In this document: one piece after another, positions 30,806 through 42,559 of the stretch | How the letters are laid out: the number at the start of each line of letters is the position of its first letter | Numbering within the stretch: position 1 is the first letter of the stretch | From: Catenaria anguillulae PL171 | Taxonomy: Eukaryota > Blastocladiomycota > Blastocladiomycetes > Blastocladiales > Catenariaceae | Length of the DNA: 64,000 nt | Direction: 5' to 3' | Assembly (NCBI GenBank): GCA_002102555.1 | Contig: MCFL01000020.1 | Span: 124,001 to 188,000 of the forward strand | Made by a program: the position numbers and the translations under genes | The notes under the pieces: generated by a model | The model's database searches: none | What the model saw: the letters and a program-made list of their open reading frames with translations, nothing else | What the model was told of the DNA's origin: nothing

Positions 30806-31379
30806 GGCGACGATTTGGGGCCGGGGATTGGGATGGGAATGACGATTGGAGTCAGGGTCGGAATGTGATCCGAGTTGTGCGAAGCAGCCTGGACGCTGTG
30901 GAAGCAGAAGAGTCTGATCCGTTGAGTCGGGCGGTTGCGTAGAGTGTTCTTCTTATTATTTCCTGGCTGTCCTTGCATGGGAAATGGCCATCACGGTCCT
31001 GATTGCGCGACAGGAGGCAGATTATGCTTCGTGATGCTGTCGGTTGCGTTCGCAAGTGCGTCGGTCGGTGGTCCAGTCTGTTTGCGTGGCAACCGTCCGC
31101 GTGATGAACGGGTGTTTCAGGTCCCAGTGCTCATTCCCAATGCTGAAGCACGCTCAGCTCAAGCTGATTCCCACTTTTCACAAGTCTCTTGGGTCATTTC
31201 GGCATTCACGGCCGCAGCCTCGCTGTCGGCCTCAGCCCTCACGGCCGGCCCTGTCACTATCATGGCCCAAATCCATGATCGGAGTGGATCCTACGAGTCA
31301 GTGAGTCTTTTGTAATCTCAGGGATTTCAAGCTCAGTGAGCGTAAGAATAGTGTTACATGCTCCCGTCAATGATACATG
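30806..31379. other. Intergenic
   Basis: Upstream region of the SulP gene and 3' flank of the ArsJ-like gene. No gene is seen. Confidence 0.4.
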
Positions 31380-32994
31380 TTACCCGTCCCGCACCGTCAT
31401 CGGCACTCTCACGCCCTCTTCTACCTCTGCCTCCCTCACCCCGATCTCCAGCGGATGCTCCAACACTGCCCCGACCATTCCACTCACAACCAAAGCCCCC
31501 GCACTAAACCACAAGCACGCATTCAACCCCCATCCGACATAAATGAACCCACTGGCCAAGGTGCCAGCAAGCCTGCCTACGGCGTTTGCGCAGTAGTAAA
31601 TGCCCACATTGGCCGCCACCTTGTCCCTGCCCGAATACGCCACAATCAGGTACGAATGGAGAGCCGACGCCATGGCAAACGCACACGCAAACACAAACAA
31701 AAACACCACAAGCACCAGCGTTGTTGCAAGCTTGTCGCCCGCCGTCGCATATAGCACGCCCGCAAGTACGCATGTGACTGCAACCAGCACTACATGCATT
31801 GGCATGAGCGGCTGCGGCGAGTGCGGATCCGCATACCCTGCCCATGAACGCTTGAGTTTGGGTTGCAAAACGTCCTTGAGCAAGTGCGGCGCAGACGATT
31901 GCACGCCACCATACACCATGACCCAGGCCGCGAGAAAGAAGCCCGTGGCAAAGTAGGACCATCCGAGCACGCCGCGTAGAAACACGGGCAGCGGGATCTC
32001 GAACCAGAGGTCGCGCGCGCCAAACAAAAAGATGCGTGCAAGTGAGAGCCGCCGGATGTTTGTGTTTTGCGCCTTGAGCACCTTGGCGAGCGTGAGTCGT
32101 GTTGAGGATTTGCCGAGGTGTGCAGGCACGTAGCGGAACGAGGCAAGAAAGGTCAGGAGGGTGAGGGACATGAGCACTGACAGGGCCGGGATGTAGCCCC
32201 AAGCGACTAGCGCTGCACCGACAAAGTAGCCCAGGCCCTTGATTGAGTTTTTCGCGCCGGTGAGGTACGAGACGAGGCGGAGAAGCAGAGTTGGGTTGTC
32301 ATTTTCGACCGACGAAGACAGTTTGGTAACGGATTTGCCCGACATCTTGACCAAGTCTGTATGTGCAATGCAAAAGAGACTTTTAACATTCCAGTAGGCG
32401 TCAAAGTGCAAACGTGGGCGATGAGTGCCTACCTTTGGCGATACCCGAAAACCCCTGCGACACGGCAATGTAGGCAGTCGTGACCACTTTGGACCATGCA
32501 TCGCCCAAAAAGAAGAGCATGGTAATGGCCACCACCTGCGACACCAATCCCAGCAGGAGCAACGGCCGCAATCCGATCCGCGATGCCGACAATCCTCCAA
32601 ACAAGTTGGTCACCACACCCAGGAGCTCGTACAGCGAAAACATGAGCGCAAGCTCAATAGCCGTGTACTGGCGAGAAAACAGCTCGAGCAGGACAATCAT
32701 GCGCAGGGCAGAGTCACCAATGGTGAATGCCAGGTACGTCGAAGCAATGGCATAGAAGGCAGACAGGTCCGGTTTCGCGTTGGACGGCGGAGGACCTCCC
32801 TGATCGGGCTCGACCTTTTTGTCGGCAACGAGGCTGTCGTTTGAGTTGGAACCTGGGGCAGTGGCGACGCCGTCTCGCTCTTGGGATTCGACGGCGGTTG
32901 GTGGTGCAGATAGCGCAATAGCGGCATCGGAATCAGGATCCGACACGGGCATGGGCAGCGCCGCCTGCCCTTCAAATGGTGCACTGGCCGTCAT
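31380..32994 (-). CDS. ArsJ-like organoarsenical efflux permease (MFS)
   Basis: A 512-residue major-facilitator protein from two exons (32433-32994 and 31380-32356) around a 76-nt intron. Bacterial ArsJ exports 1-arseno-3-phosphoglycerate made by GAPDH from arsenate. The match is to specific ArsJ segments: YLAFTIGDSALRMIVLLELF, YELLGVVTNLFGG, the loop SGIAKDLVKMSGKS (formed across the splice junction), SYLTGAKNSIKGLGYFVGAAL and FLFGARDLWFEIPLPVFL. About 12 membrane segments are visible after a 75-residue disordered N-terminus. Bacterial ArsJ lacks that extension. The intron shows that the gene is eukaryotic and not contamination. No GAPDH gene lies in the window, so the cytosolic enzyme would have to supply the substrate. 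Function in this host is inferred from family. Confidence 0.85.
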
Positions 32995-33099
32995 GATGAA
33001 GTGTCTGGAATTGATGACCAGTTGCGGATGTGGAGCGGGAATTCATTGAATATGGCCATTGCATTGCGTTGACGCCGAGAGAGAGCGGGGGCGAGGGAA

Positions 33100-33108
33100 G
33101 TATATATA
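33100..33108 (-). promoter_or_regulatory. TATA box of ArsJ-like gene
   Basis: TATATATAC on either strand, 107-115 nt upstream of the ATG at 32994, next to a GAGA-rich stretch. Confidence 0.5.
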
Positions 33109-33393
33109 CTTGACGACATGTTGAAGTAAATATGTTATTTAGTTGAGAATGGGTCGGAACATTTCGACAAAAAATTCCGTTGGGCACAAACACGTGTTCT
33201 TGTTCCAGCCCACGCCATGCATGGCGCTGTTGCTTCAGAGGTTCCTCGCAGGCGGACATGGGATGGACATGTTGTCGTGACGAAGAATGCGATACTCAAA
33301 GAGATACCGTGCTATAGCAAACATTTGAGTGTATTGACAAGAGTGTACCAGCCATCAATTGCGAGACGTCTCCATCCCTGCCTTCCTCTGCAG

Positions 33394-34959
33394 CTACTCC
33401 TGCTCCACCAAACGAATCACGCCCTGGCTCGGCGCCAACCACCCGCTCTCATAAGCCGGCCCCATTTCTGCCGTCAGCGCATACATTTTCTGCATGACCA
33501 CATGCCAAAGCAGCCCGGCACCAATCACAATCCCAGCATACATCCACGTTGTCGCATCAATAAACGCCGCCAGTCCCAAACATACAATGGTCCCCGCATA
33601 CCCCCAAGCCTTGCTAAACCTGCGCTTCTCCTCGGGCATACACACGGCCGCCACATTGCAAATCGCATAGTAAATCAACACAGTGACTGCCGAAAACGTC
33701 CACGCAAGCTTGACCTCGCCTCGCGTCACAACCACCGTGAGCACGAGCAGCACGCCCATGAGCAGCACGGCCGGGATCGGGCTTCCATTGCCTGCATGCA
33801 CCTTGGCAAACACGGGCGGCGCATCCCCTCGGCGAGCCATGGCAAGAATCATCCGCGACAGCCCCAACACCAAGTTGAGCAACACGCCCGCCATGGCGGC
33901 CATGGCACCCAGTGCGAGAATGGTTCCCGAGACACTTGGCGGGACAGACGTGAATGCACGCATGGCAACCACGGCCAAAGGCGCGATTCCGGGTGTCGGC
34001 GCCAAGTCCAATACGCTTCCAGCCGCTAGCACCGCAGCCGCGCCCACGAGAATGTAAAGGGCACCCGAGATGATGAGTGTTGTGACAATGGCTTTTGGAA
34101 TAGTGACGCGTGGCTGCCGCACGTCATCGCCCAAGGTGGCAACACGTCCGTATCCCGTAAACGCGACAAACATGATCCCGGAGGCTTCCAAAATGTTGAG
34201 TAAAGGCGCGCGGTCCGGGTTGGTGACGGATTGCCACGGGTTGGCGAGCTTGTGTGCGTGTGCGAGGCCCGCAATGGAAAAGAAGACGAGCGAGGATAAA
34301 GTGACCGAGAGTATGCCCCAGTTTGTGCGGTTCGACAGCCGGATGCCCAGGGCCACAATGGTGGTCAGACAGACAATGAGACCCAGGCCGATGGTGAGCA
34401 ACAGCGAGTATGCTGGGGGAGAGGCGGGATTGTTGCGCGGGTCCGGTTTGAACAGGTGACCGTCCGAGAGCGAGAGCAGGTAAGACGCAAATCCGACGGC
34501 AGCTGATGCGCCAGACGCGGTTTTGGCGCAGAGAAAGGTCCAGCCGGCCGTGAAGCCGACGAGCGGATGGAGCAGGCGATACGCGTATTCATATGTGCCA
34601 CCAGAGACTGGATATGCGGCGGCCAATTGTGCCGAGTTGAGGGCGTTACAAGTTGCCGTAAAGCACGCAATCGCGATGGCCACGAGAACGCCGCCCGGCC
34701 CAGCAATCTGAGCGCCAAGCCCAATCGATACAAAGACGCCGGTCCCAATGATGGACGACAATCCAAGGCCAACGGCACCCGGGATCCCGAGCTCGCGCCG
34801 CAAGCGTCCACCCGCATTTGCTGCGGTCGGTGCAGGTGGCGGACTGGCGGCCGGAGCGGGATTGATCAATTCGCGTGCCTGTTCTTCGTCATGTGGGCCG
34901 TCTTCCGCCGCCACCGGTGAACGGTCGCTTGTTGCCGGGTCAGTCGGGGGAGCGCTCAT
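33394..34959 (-). CDS. APC-superfamily amino acid permease
   Basis: An intronless 521-residue amino acid/polyamine/organocation transporter of the plasma or vacuolar membrane. After a 50-residue Pro/Ala-rich N-terminus it has the APC signature (GLGLSSIIGTGVFVSIGLG in the first membrane segment) and about 12 membrane helices. It also carries the conserved loop YEYAYRLLHPLVGFTAGW and a segment LSRMILAMARRGDAPPVFAKV, as in bacterial-style cationic or branched amino acid permeases. Substrate cannot be read from sequence. Its layout is closer to bacterial APC permeases than to the yeast AAP family, and it has no intron, so transfer is possible but untested. It stands in a same-strand run of four transporters. 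Confidence 0.85.
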   Translation of the reverse strand: MSAPPTDPATSDRSPVAAEDGPHDEEQARELINPAPAASPPPAPTAANAGGRLRRELGIPGAVGLGLSSIIGTGVFVSIGLGAQIAGPGGVLVAIAIACFTATCNALNSAQLAAAYPVSGGTYEYAYRLLHPLVGFTAGWTFLCAKTASGASAAVGFASYLLSLSDGHLFKPDPRNNPASPPAYSLLLTIGLGLIVCLTTIVALGIRLSNRTNWGILSVTLSSLVFFSIAGLAHAHKLANPWQSVTNPDRAPLLNILEASGIMFVAFTGYGRVATLGDDVRQPRVTIPKAIVTTLIISGALYILVGAAAVLAAGSVLDLAPTPGIAPLAVVAMRAFTSVPPSVSGTILALGAMAAMAGVLLNLVLGLSRMILAMARRGDAPPVFAKVHAGNGSPIPAVLLMGVLLVLTVVVTRGEVKLAWTFSAVTVLIYYAICNVAAVCMPEEKRRFSKAWGYAGTIVCLGLAAFIDATTWMYAGIVIGAGLLWHVVMQKMYALTAEMGPAYESGWLAPSQGVIRLVEQE

Positions 34960-35157
34960 CTTGAGTAAGGGAACAGGGGTCTTGGGTCCAGTGTCAATTG
35001 CGGCAAGTGATTTCTATTTAAGTGAGGATACTCCCTTCCACATGGTTGATAGATGTTGTTATTTATGTAAAATACGTGGGAACACAATTGTAGGCATGGT
35101 GGTGATGAAGGAGAACGACTCGGAAGCGCCCAATCGCTCTTTGCGCGAGACGGCCAC

Positions 35158-37675
35158 CTAACCGTCATCGTCATCGTCTCCTAACTCGAATTCAGGTTCC
35201 AATCGCTGGTACTTTGCGCCGCTGGTGCTTGAAACCATCTCCATTTCAGCATGAGGATGAATCATGGCTGTGGATCGTGGGTTTGAGCTCGGCTGCTTTT
35301 CAGGCATCCTTGAATTGTTTGCTTTGAAAGGACCGGGAGCAAGTGTTGCCCGCTCTGGAGGCATTGCTGCCGCTGCAGGTTGCGGGAACCAAACCAGTCC
35401 TCGCTGCTTCTCACCGGTTACAGTCACCGCTTTGCTGCCAACCATGTGCAGCAGCCTCAAAGAGTCCTCATTGGCTCCAGTCACGAGCAAACCGCCACCA
35501 ATGTCGTGCCATTTCCGAGCAGAATCACGAATCGCGATAGCGGCAGAAAAATCGTGAATCCGCGAGCAGGTTACATCGAGCAAGAGCCACGGAGGACTGG
35601 GTTGAGACTCGATTTGATGAGTTGATTCGTTTACCAAGTCAATCTCGTCCCGCTGAAGGTTTGCGTTGGAGTGCATGGTATGTGGTGGATCCAATGCCCG
35701 TTCTAACTGCACAGAAGAGGCAAAGAAAACGGGGCCGTGAAGCGAGATGACTTGAGCTTGGGCGGTTCTCCTATGCTCGAGCCAAGTGTGTCAACAAAGC
35801 ATGTCGTCAACGGTTACCGTCCCTCGGGACAAACGAGAACAACAGGGGACAACATACCCATTCGATGTCAAAACAACGACCCGCTGCTCGTTTTCGCTGT
35901 GAATCTTCAACTCATTTCCCGCATCCCACGCATACCCAACTGCTGACCAAACCACACCCACAAGCACAGCGACACCCAAATCCTGGGCCACCGACAAGAG
36001 CGACACAAGGACCACTGTCACTCCGTCCTTCCATGGTACCGTTCGTCGGACAAAAATGTCCCACAGGTTTCCCCATTCGATTGTGCGAATCACAACCACC
36101 ATCAAAATCCCCGTCAGCGACGCAATCGGCAGCATTTCAATTGCCCGTCCAGCAACAATGACATACGAAAGAATCCACAAACTCGCCGTCATGGACGCAA
36201 GACGCCCACGTGCCCCGGATTGAATGTTGAGGATCGATTGGCCCACCATGGCGCTGCCCCCAGCCGTGGCGAATGTAGATGCGACCATGTTCCCCACGCC
36301 TTGGGCAACGAGTTCACGCACACCATCTGCAGCTGTGGCGGGCTGATGTGCCTGTGCCGCACAGAGTTCCATGGTCACAACGGATTCGAGCGAACCGACG
36401 GCACACAGTGTCACGGCATACTTGAGCATGAGTCCCCAGTATGGGCTTGTGAGTGGGAGAATGGGGAGGGTCGTTGGCCATCCTAGTGTGCTTCCGCGCA
36501 ACAACGCGATATCGCCGACGGTCGCTGTTCGCACACCAAGCACCCCGCGGTACACGAGATGTTCGACAAGTGTGGTGGCAATCATGGCCGTGAGCGTGGC
36601 AGGAATGATTTTGGAAGTCACGGTGAAAGGTCCGATCGTGAGCGTCTTGCGAATCTTTGGCTGCAGCGTCATGATGAGCATGGCCAGAGTGACGAGTCCC
36701 AAGATGAGCCACAGCTCGGACTCCCACGGCATCAGCCAGCGCTGAGGCGGGCGAATAGGGGTTTCCGTACGCGGACATCCCTCTGGCTCGGCAAGCACCC
36801 GTGACGAGTTTGGCAATGCGTCCGTGTCGGGCACTTTGAATGCATTGAGCTGCGCCAAGCCCATGACCAGTGACAGGCCATTGGCAAACCCGAGTCGGAC
36901 CGGATGCGGAATAAACCCGAGCATCTTTGTTGCACCGAGCACGCCAAGCACAATTTGAGTCACACCCACGGCAAACATGGTCGCAAACAACACGTGCAGT
37001 CGGTCGCTCATGCACGCACTTGCAAGTGCGTTCTGGCCAGGTTGAGGAATGATGAGATCACGTTGAATAATGGCGATTGCGCCAGCGAGCCCGGAAACAG
37101 TTCCTGGGCGCCCGCCAAAGGCAGCGGCAAAGATACCAATAAAAAATGTCGATTGGAGGCCTTGCACAGGAGAAAGGCCCGCAGTGAAAGCGAACGCGAT
37201 GGATTCGGGGACCATCATGATGGACACGGCTAGGCCAAGCAATAGCTACTCGGACAGGAGATGAACGACTCGAGCGAATTAGATCAGCCGAACCAGCTCA
37301 GACACCAATAATTTGCGGCACATACCTCAGTCTTGAGCTGGTATAGATTGTCCCAGTAAAAGTGAACGGAATCGACGCCATAGCTGATCATTCTGGGGGC
37401 GAGTCCAGCCACTGTCAAAGGACAGCAATGAGGAAACGAGACACATTTGTTTACTTTGCAAAAACGCTTTGCATGAATGGTATGTTGAATAAACAAGACT
37501 CACCTGAAGTCACAGCCGCTGAGAAAGCATCGACAGCCCTTGTGCGAATGTTGGCCATCGTGGACACTGGCAATTGTGGACTTGTGGCGATCGACAAGGT
37601 AGGACGACGGAGGGCATCGGGATGAGGAAGCCGTTTGAATAGATAAAGGGCTTCACTCGTTGGACACAATTGCAT
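35158..37675 (-). CDS. SulP/SLC26-family anion transporter with STAS domain, copy 2
   Basis: Paralogue of the gene at 28533-30805, in four exons: 37504-37675, 37326-37411, 35858-37245 and 35158-35770 (752 residues). Exon 2 supplies the stretch ending DNLYQLKTE, which joins LLLGLAVSIMMVPESIAFAF and matches copy 1. The membrane domain has the SulP signatures (FTAGLSPVQGLQ, GGRPGTVSGLAGAIAI), and the STAS domain (PWLLLDVTCSRIHDFSAAI.., DIGGGLLVTGANE) follows the last 87-nt intron. The C-terminus ends in a run of Asp. Two introns (37246-37325, 37412-37503) are absent from copy 1, while the membrane/STAS intron is shared. The start at 37675 is the first ATG of the frame; the ATG at 37558 is an alternative. 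Confidence 0.88.
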
Positions 37676-38114
37676 CAAGTCTTCTTTTCCTTTGAGACAT
37701 CGATGTGCGCCGACCCACAGTAAATACGTCTGAATGTTCGTGCGCCGCCATCACTGTGGGAAGTGCAGTAAACAACGCGTGCACAATCGACAGGCTCGAT
37801 TTGGCGGTGGGCACGGACCCTCACGGACGCAGGCACACTTTCTCTCGATCAAGAGGATGCTCACGCAAGTGCCAACCAATTTAAGTTGTCCAAGACTCCA
37901 GTTTGTGTGGGAGGACATCTAAATATATGAAATGTCTCAACAGCTGGACTTACGTATACCCCGGGATCACCCCTGACGCTGCGTTGACAATATCGGCCAG
38001 GGACAGAATCCAGGGAACAAGCAATGAGTGGCGGTGGACTCATTCTTTCGGAGGTCAGTATGTATTATAAGGTGGTCTGCGTCGAAAGCAAGAGAATGGA
38101 TGGGCAGTATTGGT
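37676..38114. other. Intergenic
   Basis: No gene is recognised; it contains the upstream region of SulP copy 2 and the 3' flank of the next minus-strand gene. Confidence 0.4.
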
Positions 38115-39573
38115 TCACTGTACGAATACAAACCTCTGGACAAAGTACGCAATTGTCCCTCGCACGACAAACTTGCCCATGACCACCATCTTTTCACACT
38201 GACCTGTCCCATTTCTTGCCGCAGTACCAACGTGCTCCTCTGCATTTGCATTCCCCATCCGCACTTCCTCCAACTCGGGTCTCACAACCTCGTCCCACAC
38301 TTGCTGCCCAACAACCGCCCGCTCAATCTCACACACCAAGACAAACGGCGCATCGGCCATCTTGCCAAACACCCGATGAATGCAGTCCAAGGACGACCCC
38401 TTGAGCGCATCGTTCACATTCAAGTACCCGACCAGCTTGTCGAGCCCATGCTCGAGCACATAGTCGCTGATTTCCAGCTGCCGCTTGGACTTGAGTTTGG
38501 CGGCGTCGCGGATGCGCTGCGCAAAGAGTGTGCGCGAGTCGGGAAGGAAATAGCGCGGCGTCGAGGGCGGCTGGTGGCTGAGGTGTGGAGTGGGAAAGTG
38601 GATGAGCTCGGGTGAGGTCGGATCAGGGTGATACGTGGCGGAAAAGTCGAGGAGTAGGTGGTTGGGTGTGTATGTGCGCGGCAAAAGGTAGGTTGGAAGG
38701 TCCGTGAATGCCGTGTCTGAATGTAAGGCCTTTTGTGATGCTGGTGAATGGGATTGGCGCTTGACGGGCGAAGATAAAGAAAAAGGTGGAGGTACTGAGA
38801 CTTGCGATTCGGTGGTGCTTCCTGACACTTGCGTCTACTGCGCAGAGAGTTTTGCGTCAGCCGATTGATGAATCCGAATCAGGTGTGGACGAGTACACAC
38901 GCACCATCAGCCAATCATGTTCTGATCGAAGTTCATTAGCAGCGACACTCTGACTCGCAAGCGCACCCGCTGACAATCCAATGCGTGCATGCTTGGCGGG
39001 ACGCGGTGGCTGCTGGTCGAGCGCGTCGAACTGGGATGCTCGCTTGGCAGTTTTCGTCCGAGAACGGCTTGGCGAACGGGGATAGCCGATGCTCTGCCCG
39101 TTTTCGTCGCCGCCGGCGGATGTCCTCGGCCCGCAATCGCCGTCGGCTTCAACCTGGACCGTAGCGGGCGATGCCCACCGATCGATATGACTTGAGGAAG
39201 TCAGCATGTGGGTAAACATTCGCAAATCTGCTTGCAACCGGTCAATTTCAACCTCCAGCTCCTTGACTCGAGCTTGCGCCACCTGCTCCCGCGTTACCGC
39301 TCCGCGCAAAGCCTCTTGCGCAATTTCCAGCTCAACCCGAGCTTGATCCGTGTCAAACGACGAGCCAACGAGGTGATCCAAGGTCGCGGTGATGCGATCC
39401 GAGTGGGCGAATGCCGGCAGAAAGGCGAGCAAGGTTTGGATGCTGGGCGACGGGTGGGATCTGGACCCGTAGCCTGCATTGTGCTGCTGGAGGAGAAAGT
39501 CGTGGAGCCGAGTTGCTTGTGTGAGGGCCCGTTGGGCGGCAACCAAGTCTCCGTGCGACGGGTTGAGAGACAT
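38115..39573 (-). CDS. Coiled-coil / winged-helix-like family protein, member 2 (divergent)
   Basis: Two exons, 38905-39573 and 38115-38834, join in phase across a 70-nt intron (GTGCGT..CAGTAG). The join gives ..DWLM-TQVSGS.. and about 462 residues. Exon 1 has a short coiled coil (VELEIAQEALRGAVTREQVA.., KELEVEIDRLQADL) and a basic, nuclear-type linker (RSRTKTAKRASQ). Exon 2 has a domain around RIRDAAKLKSKRQLEISDYV and a strand pair (FVLVCEIER.., EKMVVMGKFVVRG). These correspond in order to parts of the intact member at 42560, but the similarity is weak. A further intron near 38198 (GGACAG/GTCAGT) is possible. Start at 39573 (MSLNPSHG), with a TATAATA element just upstream at 39626-39632; an ATG at 39753 is in frame. 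Confidence 0.5.
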
Positions 39574-39913
39574 GGCGGTGGTGGGATCAAGTCGAGGTGG
39601 CGATCGATGCGATGGCTGGCTGGCTATTATACACGTGGTGGAACATGGCGGTTGGGTGTTGTCTTCTCCATACAGCGCCATGTGAGAGCGTGGCGTGAGC
39701 ACTGAGAAAAGATGGCGCATGGATGAAAAATCAAATTCAGACAGGCCGCACATGCATCCATATGTCCATCATCGCGGCAGCAGCAGAGATGGTGTCGGAT
39801 CGGATCGACGGCCCGCTCGCTCACTCTGATTTTTGGTTTTGCTCGCACCTCCTCATCACCATTTGATCCCACTTTGCCACCTCAGGACCGAGCAGGCGCA
39901 GCAGCCGATGCGA

Positions 39914-41703
39914 TGGAGAGACGCCGGACCCCTACGATCCTCCAAAGCAATTGCAACGACTTTGATCCTCCTGCATTTCACGATACGCTCGGCGCAATCG
40001 ATTCGGCTCTCGACCTCTACCAATCTTGGACGATTTCTCGCGCTATATACCCCGACCGCAAGCCGCCCTCTTGGGGCTCGCTACTCGACCATCTCGATGT
40101 CTTGCGCCCGGCCGACGGCGCACTGTGCCAAGCGCGGCACTCGATGCTCGACTGACACCATTCCGTTTTGGACATGAAGCGTGGGTTTGAGGAAGAGCGC
40201 ATGAAATGGCACATGGATGCAGAGCGAGCGAATGCGCCAAGACCACTTGCACGAGCTGGAGCACGTCAAGGCCGAGGCGAGCTGGAGGGAGTCCAGCAAC
40301 TCGTTGCCGCTCACGGTACCCGCGGCCGCATCAGTCGCTCGTTTGTTCCGCTGTTCTGCCGCCATCGAGTCAGCCACCTCCTCCATCTGCGGCTTGCTCG
40401 CCCACATGCCGTCGCCCCTGACAACCCTCCCTCGCGATCCGCGCATTGCCCGCGGTAACGCCCTTGTTCGTGCACACGTCATTCGCGACCCCGGCCAGAC
40501 GACAACGCCAACCAACCGACGCGATGTCCCTCCACTCGTTGCGCAAGCTGACGGCCAGCAAGCAAATGGATGTGTTTGCGCGTCGGCTGGCCAATTCCAA
40601 GTCAAGCAAGTTTATTGCCGTTCGCGATGTGGATAGAGCCACGTTCAGGGACAATGGGACATGGGACAAGCGAATGGCGCTTGTCAAGGAGGCGGATGCA
40701 CGAGGTGGAGCGCGCGCGGTTGGTCCATGTTGGCGAGGATTGAGGCGACGGGCGTTGGCGATTAGGAGCGGTTTCGAGTGGTGGAGAGGATCGGGTTGAT
40801 CAAGGAGGATGCGTGGACGCCAACTGAAATGGATGTGCGGCCTTGGAACCCACAAGAGGTATTCATGCAATGTTTTTGAAGTTGCGCACCTTTTCTGTTT
40901 CGCTTACTCATTGAGTCACCCTGATCTCTGGCGCACAGGGTGCGGATCAGCAGCCCTCACATGGTTCCATTGGTATCAACAACATCAGGATCAAGATCTC
41001 ATCTCCCGCTTCCAGCTCAAGTGCATCCCTTGCCGGATCCTCAAGTTATTCTCGTGGCCTCATCACCACCCTCTCGCCCGCGGGTGTCCGCCCGCGACGA
41101 TGCAAGAACGGCGGCCGTTACCTTTGCAAATGCCTCCTGGCACTTGCCCAAACGCCCGCCTCGATACCCTACACGCCGCAAGTCCCTGCGCGCTACGACG
41201 CCTTGCTCCTGCGCCTTGCCCACCTCGCCAATGGCATTCCCATCTTGAAAGTGATGCTTGATGCCGGCCCGTCAGGCACGGGCGTGGCACCTGCCAAGTT
41301 GATGGGCAACCTGTAGGCGCTGGATCTACCGCCGAGTGAGCGTGTCCGCCGACGTCATGTATGCGTGGACGCGGCCCTTGTTGCCCGTGGAGGCTATTGC
41401 GTCCGATGCGGGGGTCCGAGGTGTGGGTTCGGCTGACTGTCCAATTGCGACGTGCGCGTGGAGGCACTTGCGCAGCATCATGTGGTGCTGGCGATAGGTA
41501 TCGAGTGTGTTGGGTGGGAATACCCGAGGTCGAGCATGGCCGTTGTGGCGGCCGACTCAAGCAAGTATTCCTTTTCGGAACGGTATGTGTTGGTCAAGAA
41601 TCCCGTGATTGTGAATGGCAAGGTATTGGAACCGGTGGCGGTGTCGGGTCGTTTAGAAGTGACAGGAACGGCGCAAGTTGCAGCCGGAACAGACTCTACA
41701 TAG
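39914..41703 (+). pseudogene. Coiled-coil / winged-helix-like family, broken copy
   Basis: Tandem paralogue of the next gene, with the same order of parts but broken by stops and frame changes. Its N-terminal region (about 39940-40155: FDPPAFHDTLGAIDSALDLY.., PSWGSLLDHLDVLRP) ends at a TGA. The middle domain at about 40530-40700 (FARRLANSKSSKFIAVRDVD.., NGTWDKRMALVKE) is in another frame. The wHTH-like part at about 41190-41315 (LANGIPILKVMLDAGPSGTG) ends in TAG. The C-terminal strands are at about 41445-41600 (ALAQHHVVLAIGIECVGWEY.., SEREYVL-type end). Aligned parts remain about half identical to the intact copy, so decay is fairly recent or partial. Confidence 0.65.
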
Positions 41704-42559
41704 TGGGTGTGGATGGACAGCGTCGTGGCAATGAAAACAATGGTCCGGAGGCTGGTCAGGAGCCGTCGGGTTTGCAGTCCAAGGCGCGGGATGAAGCCGC
41801 TCCTTGATGGCCGACCGAGTTACGCGGGCCGCGTGGTGCGGCGAGTGCAAGCTTGCCGGCTGGCGAGCTAGTGGATTCCGGGCTTGCTGGGTTGCAGCGA
41901 AGTGCGCCGGAGGCCGCCGATGTCTGTGTTGCTCTTTTGATGTCGGCCCACATGAGACCAGTCCTAGAGCGAAAACACGTTGTAGTGGCATCGAAAGTGA
42001 TGCGGCGGTTGAAATGCCGCTGGGCCTGTGATATCTTGAGTGTGTCTTGATTGAACCCTTATGATTTTGCGTTGTACATCTCTGTATGTTTGTGTTCTTG
42101 GTTCCTCTATTCTCTCTCGTTGTGGAAGTGGTGGTGTCATTCAATCTTCGTCATGTCCTCATTTTTCTTTATGTGCATCTTTCTTTCCCGGGGCGTATCG
42201 ATTCCCTTCTCATTCCAGCGCTTGCCATTATTCCATCGTTGTCTCACGCCGGGAAAAATGCTCCACAGGCCTTGGGACTCGGGTCAACCGGCCATGCATG
42301 GCGGACACCTGACAGCCATGCTGTGTCCCATCAACATGGCTGCTGCCGCGTGGATCCGGAGTGGATTGTCCGCCGCAAATGCTCCATGTACACAAGAAGC
42401 ACGATTGCAACACTCGGCATTTGACCTCTTGGCCACTATACCCGCCGACCTTGAACGCCTTTTCCGAGCTGCACGTCAAGTGGGCTCGACAACATTCCTG
42501 CGGGCGACGGTTGTCGGTCGTGATCAATCCTTCCTCGCGCCGCCGGAGACAACTCAACC
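41704..42559. other. Intergenic between tandem family members
   Basis: No supported gene. Open frames at 41804-42031 and 42051-42563 lack recognisable features. It likely holds the promoter of the intact copy. Confidence 0.35.
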
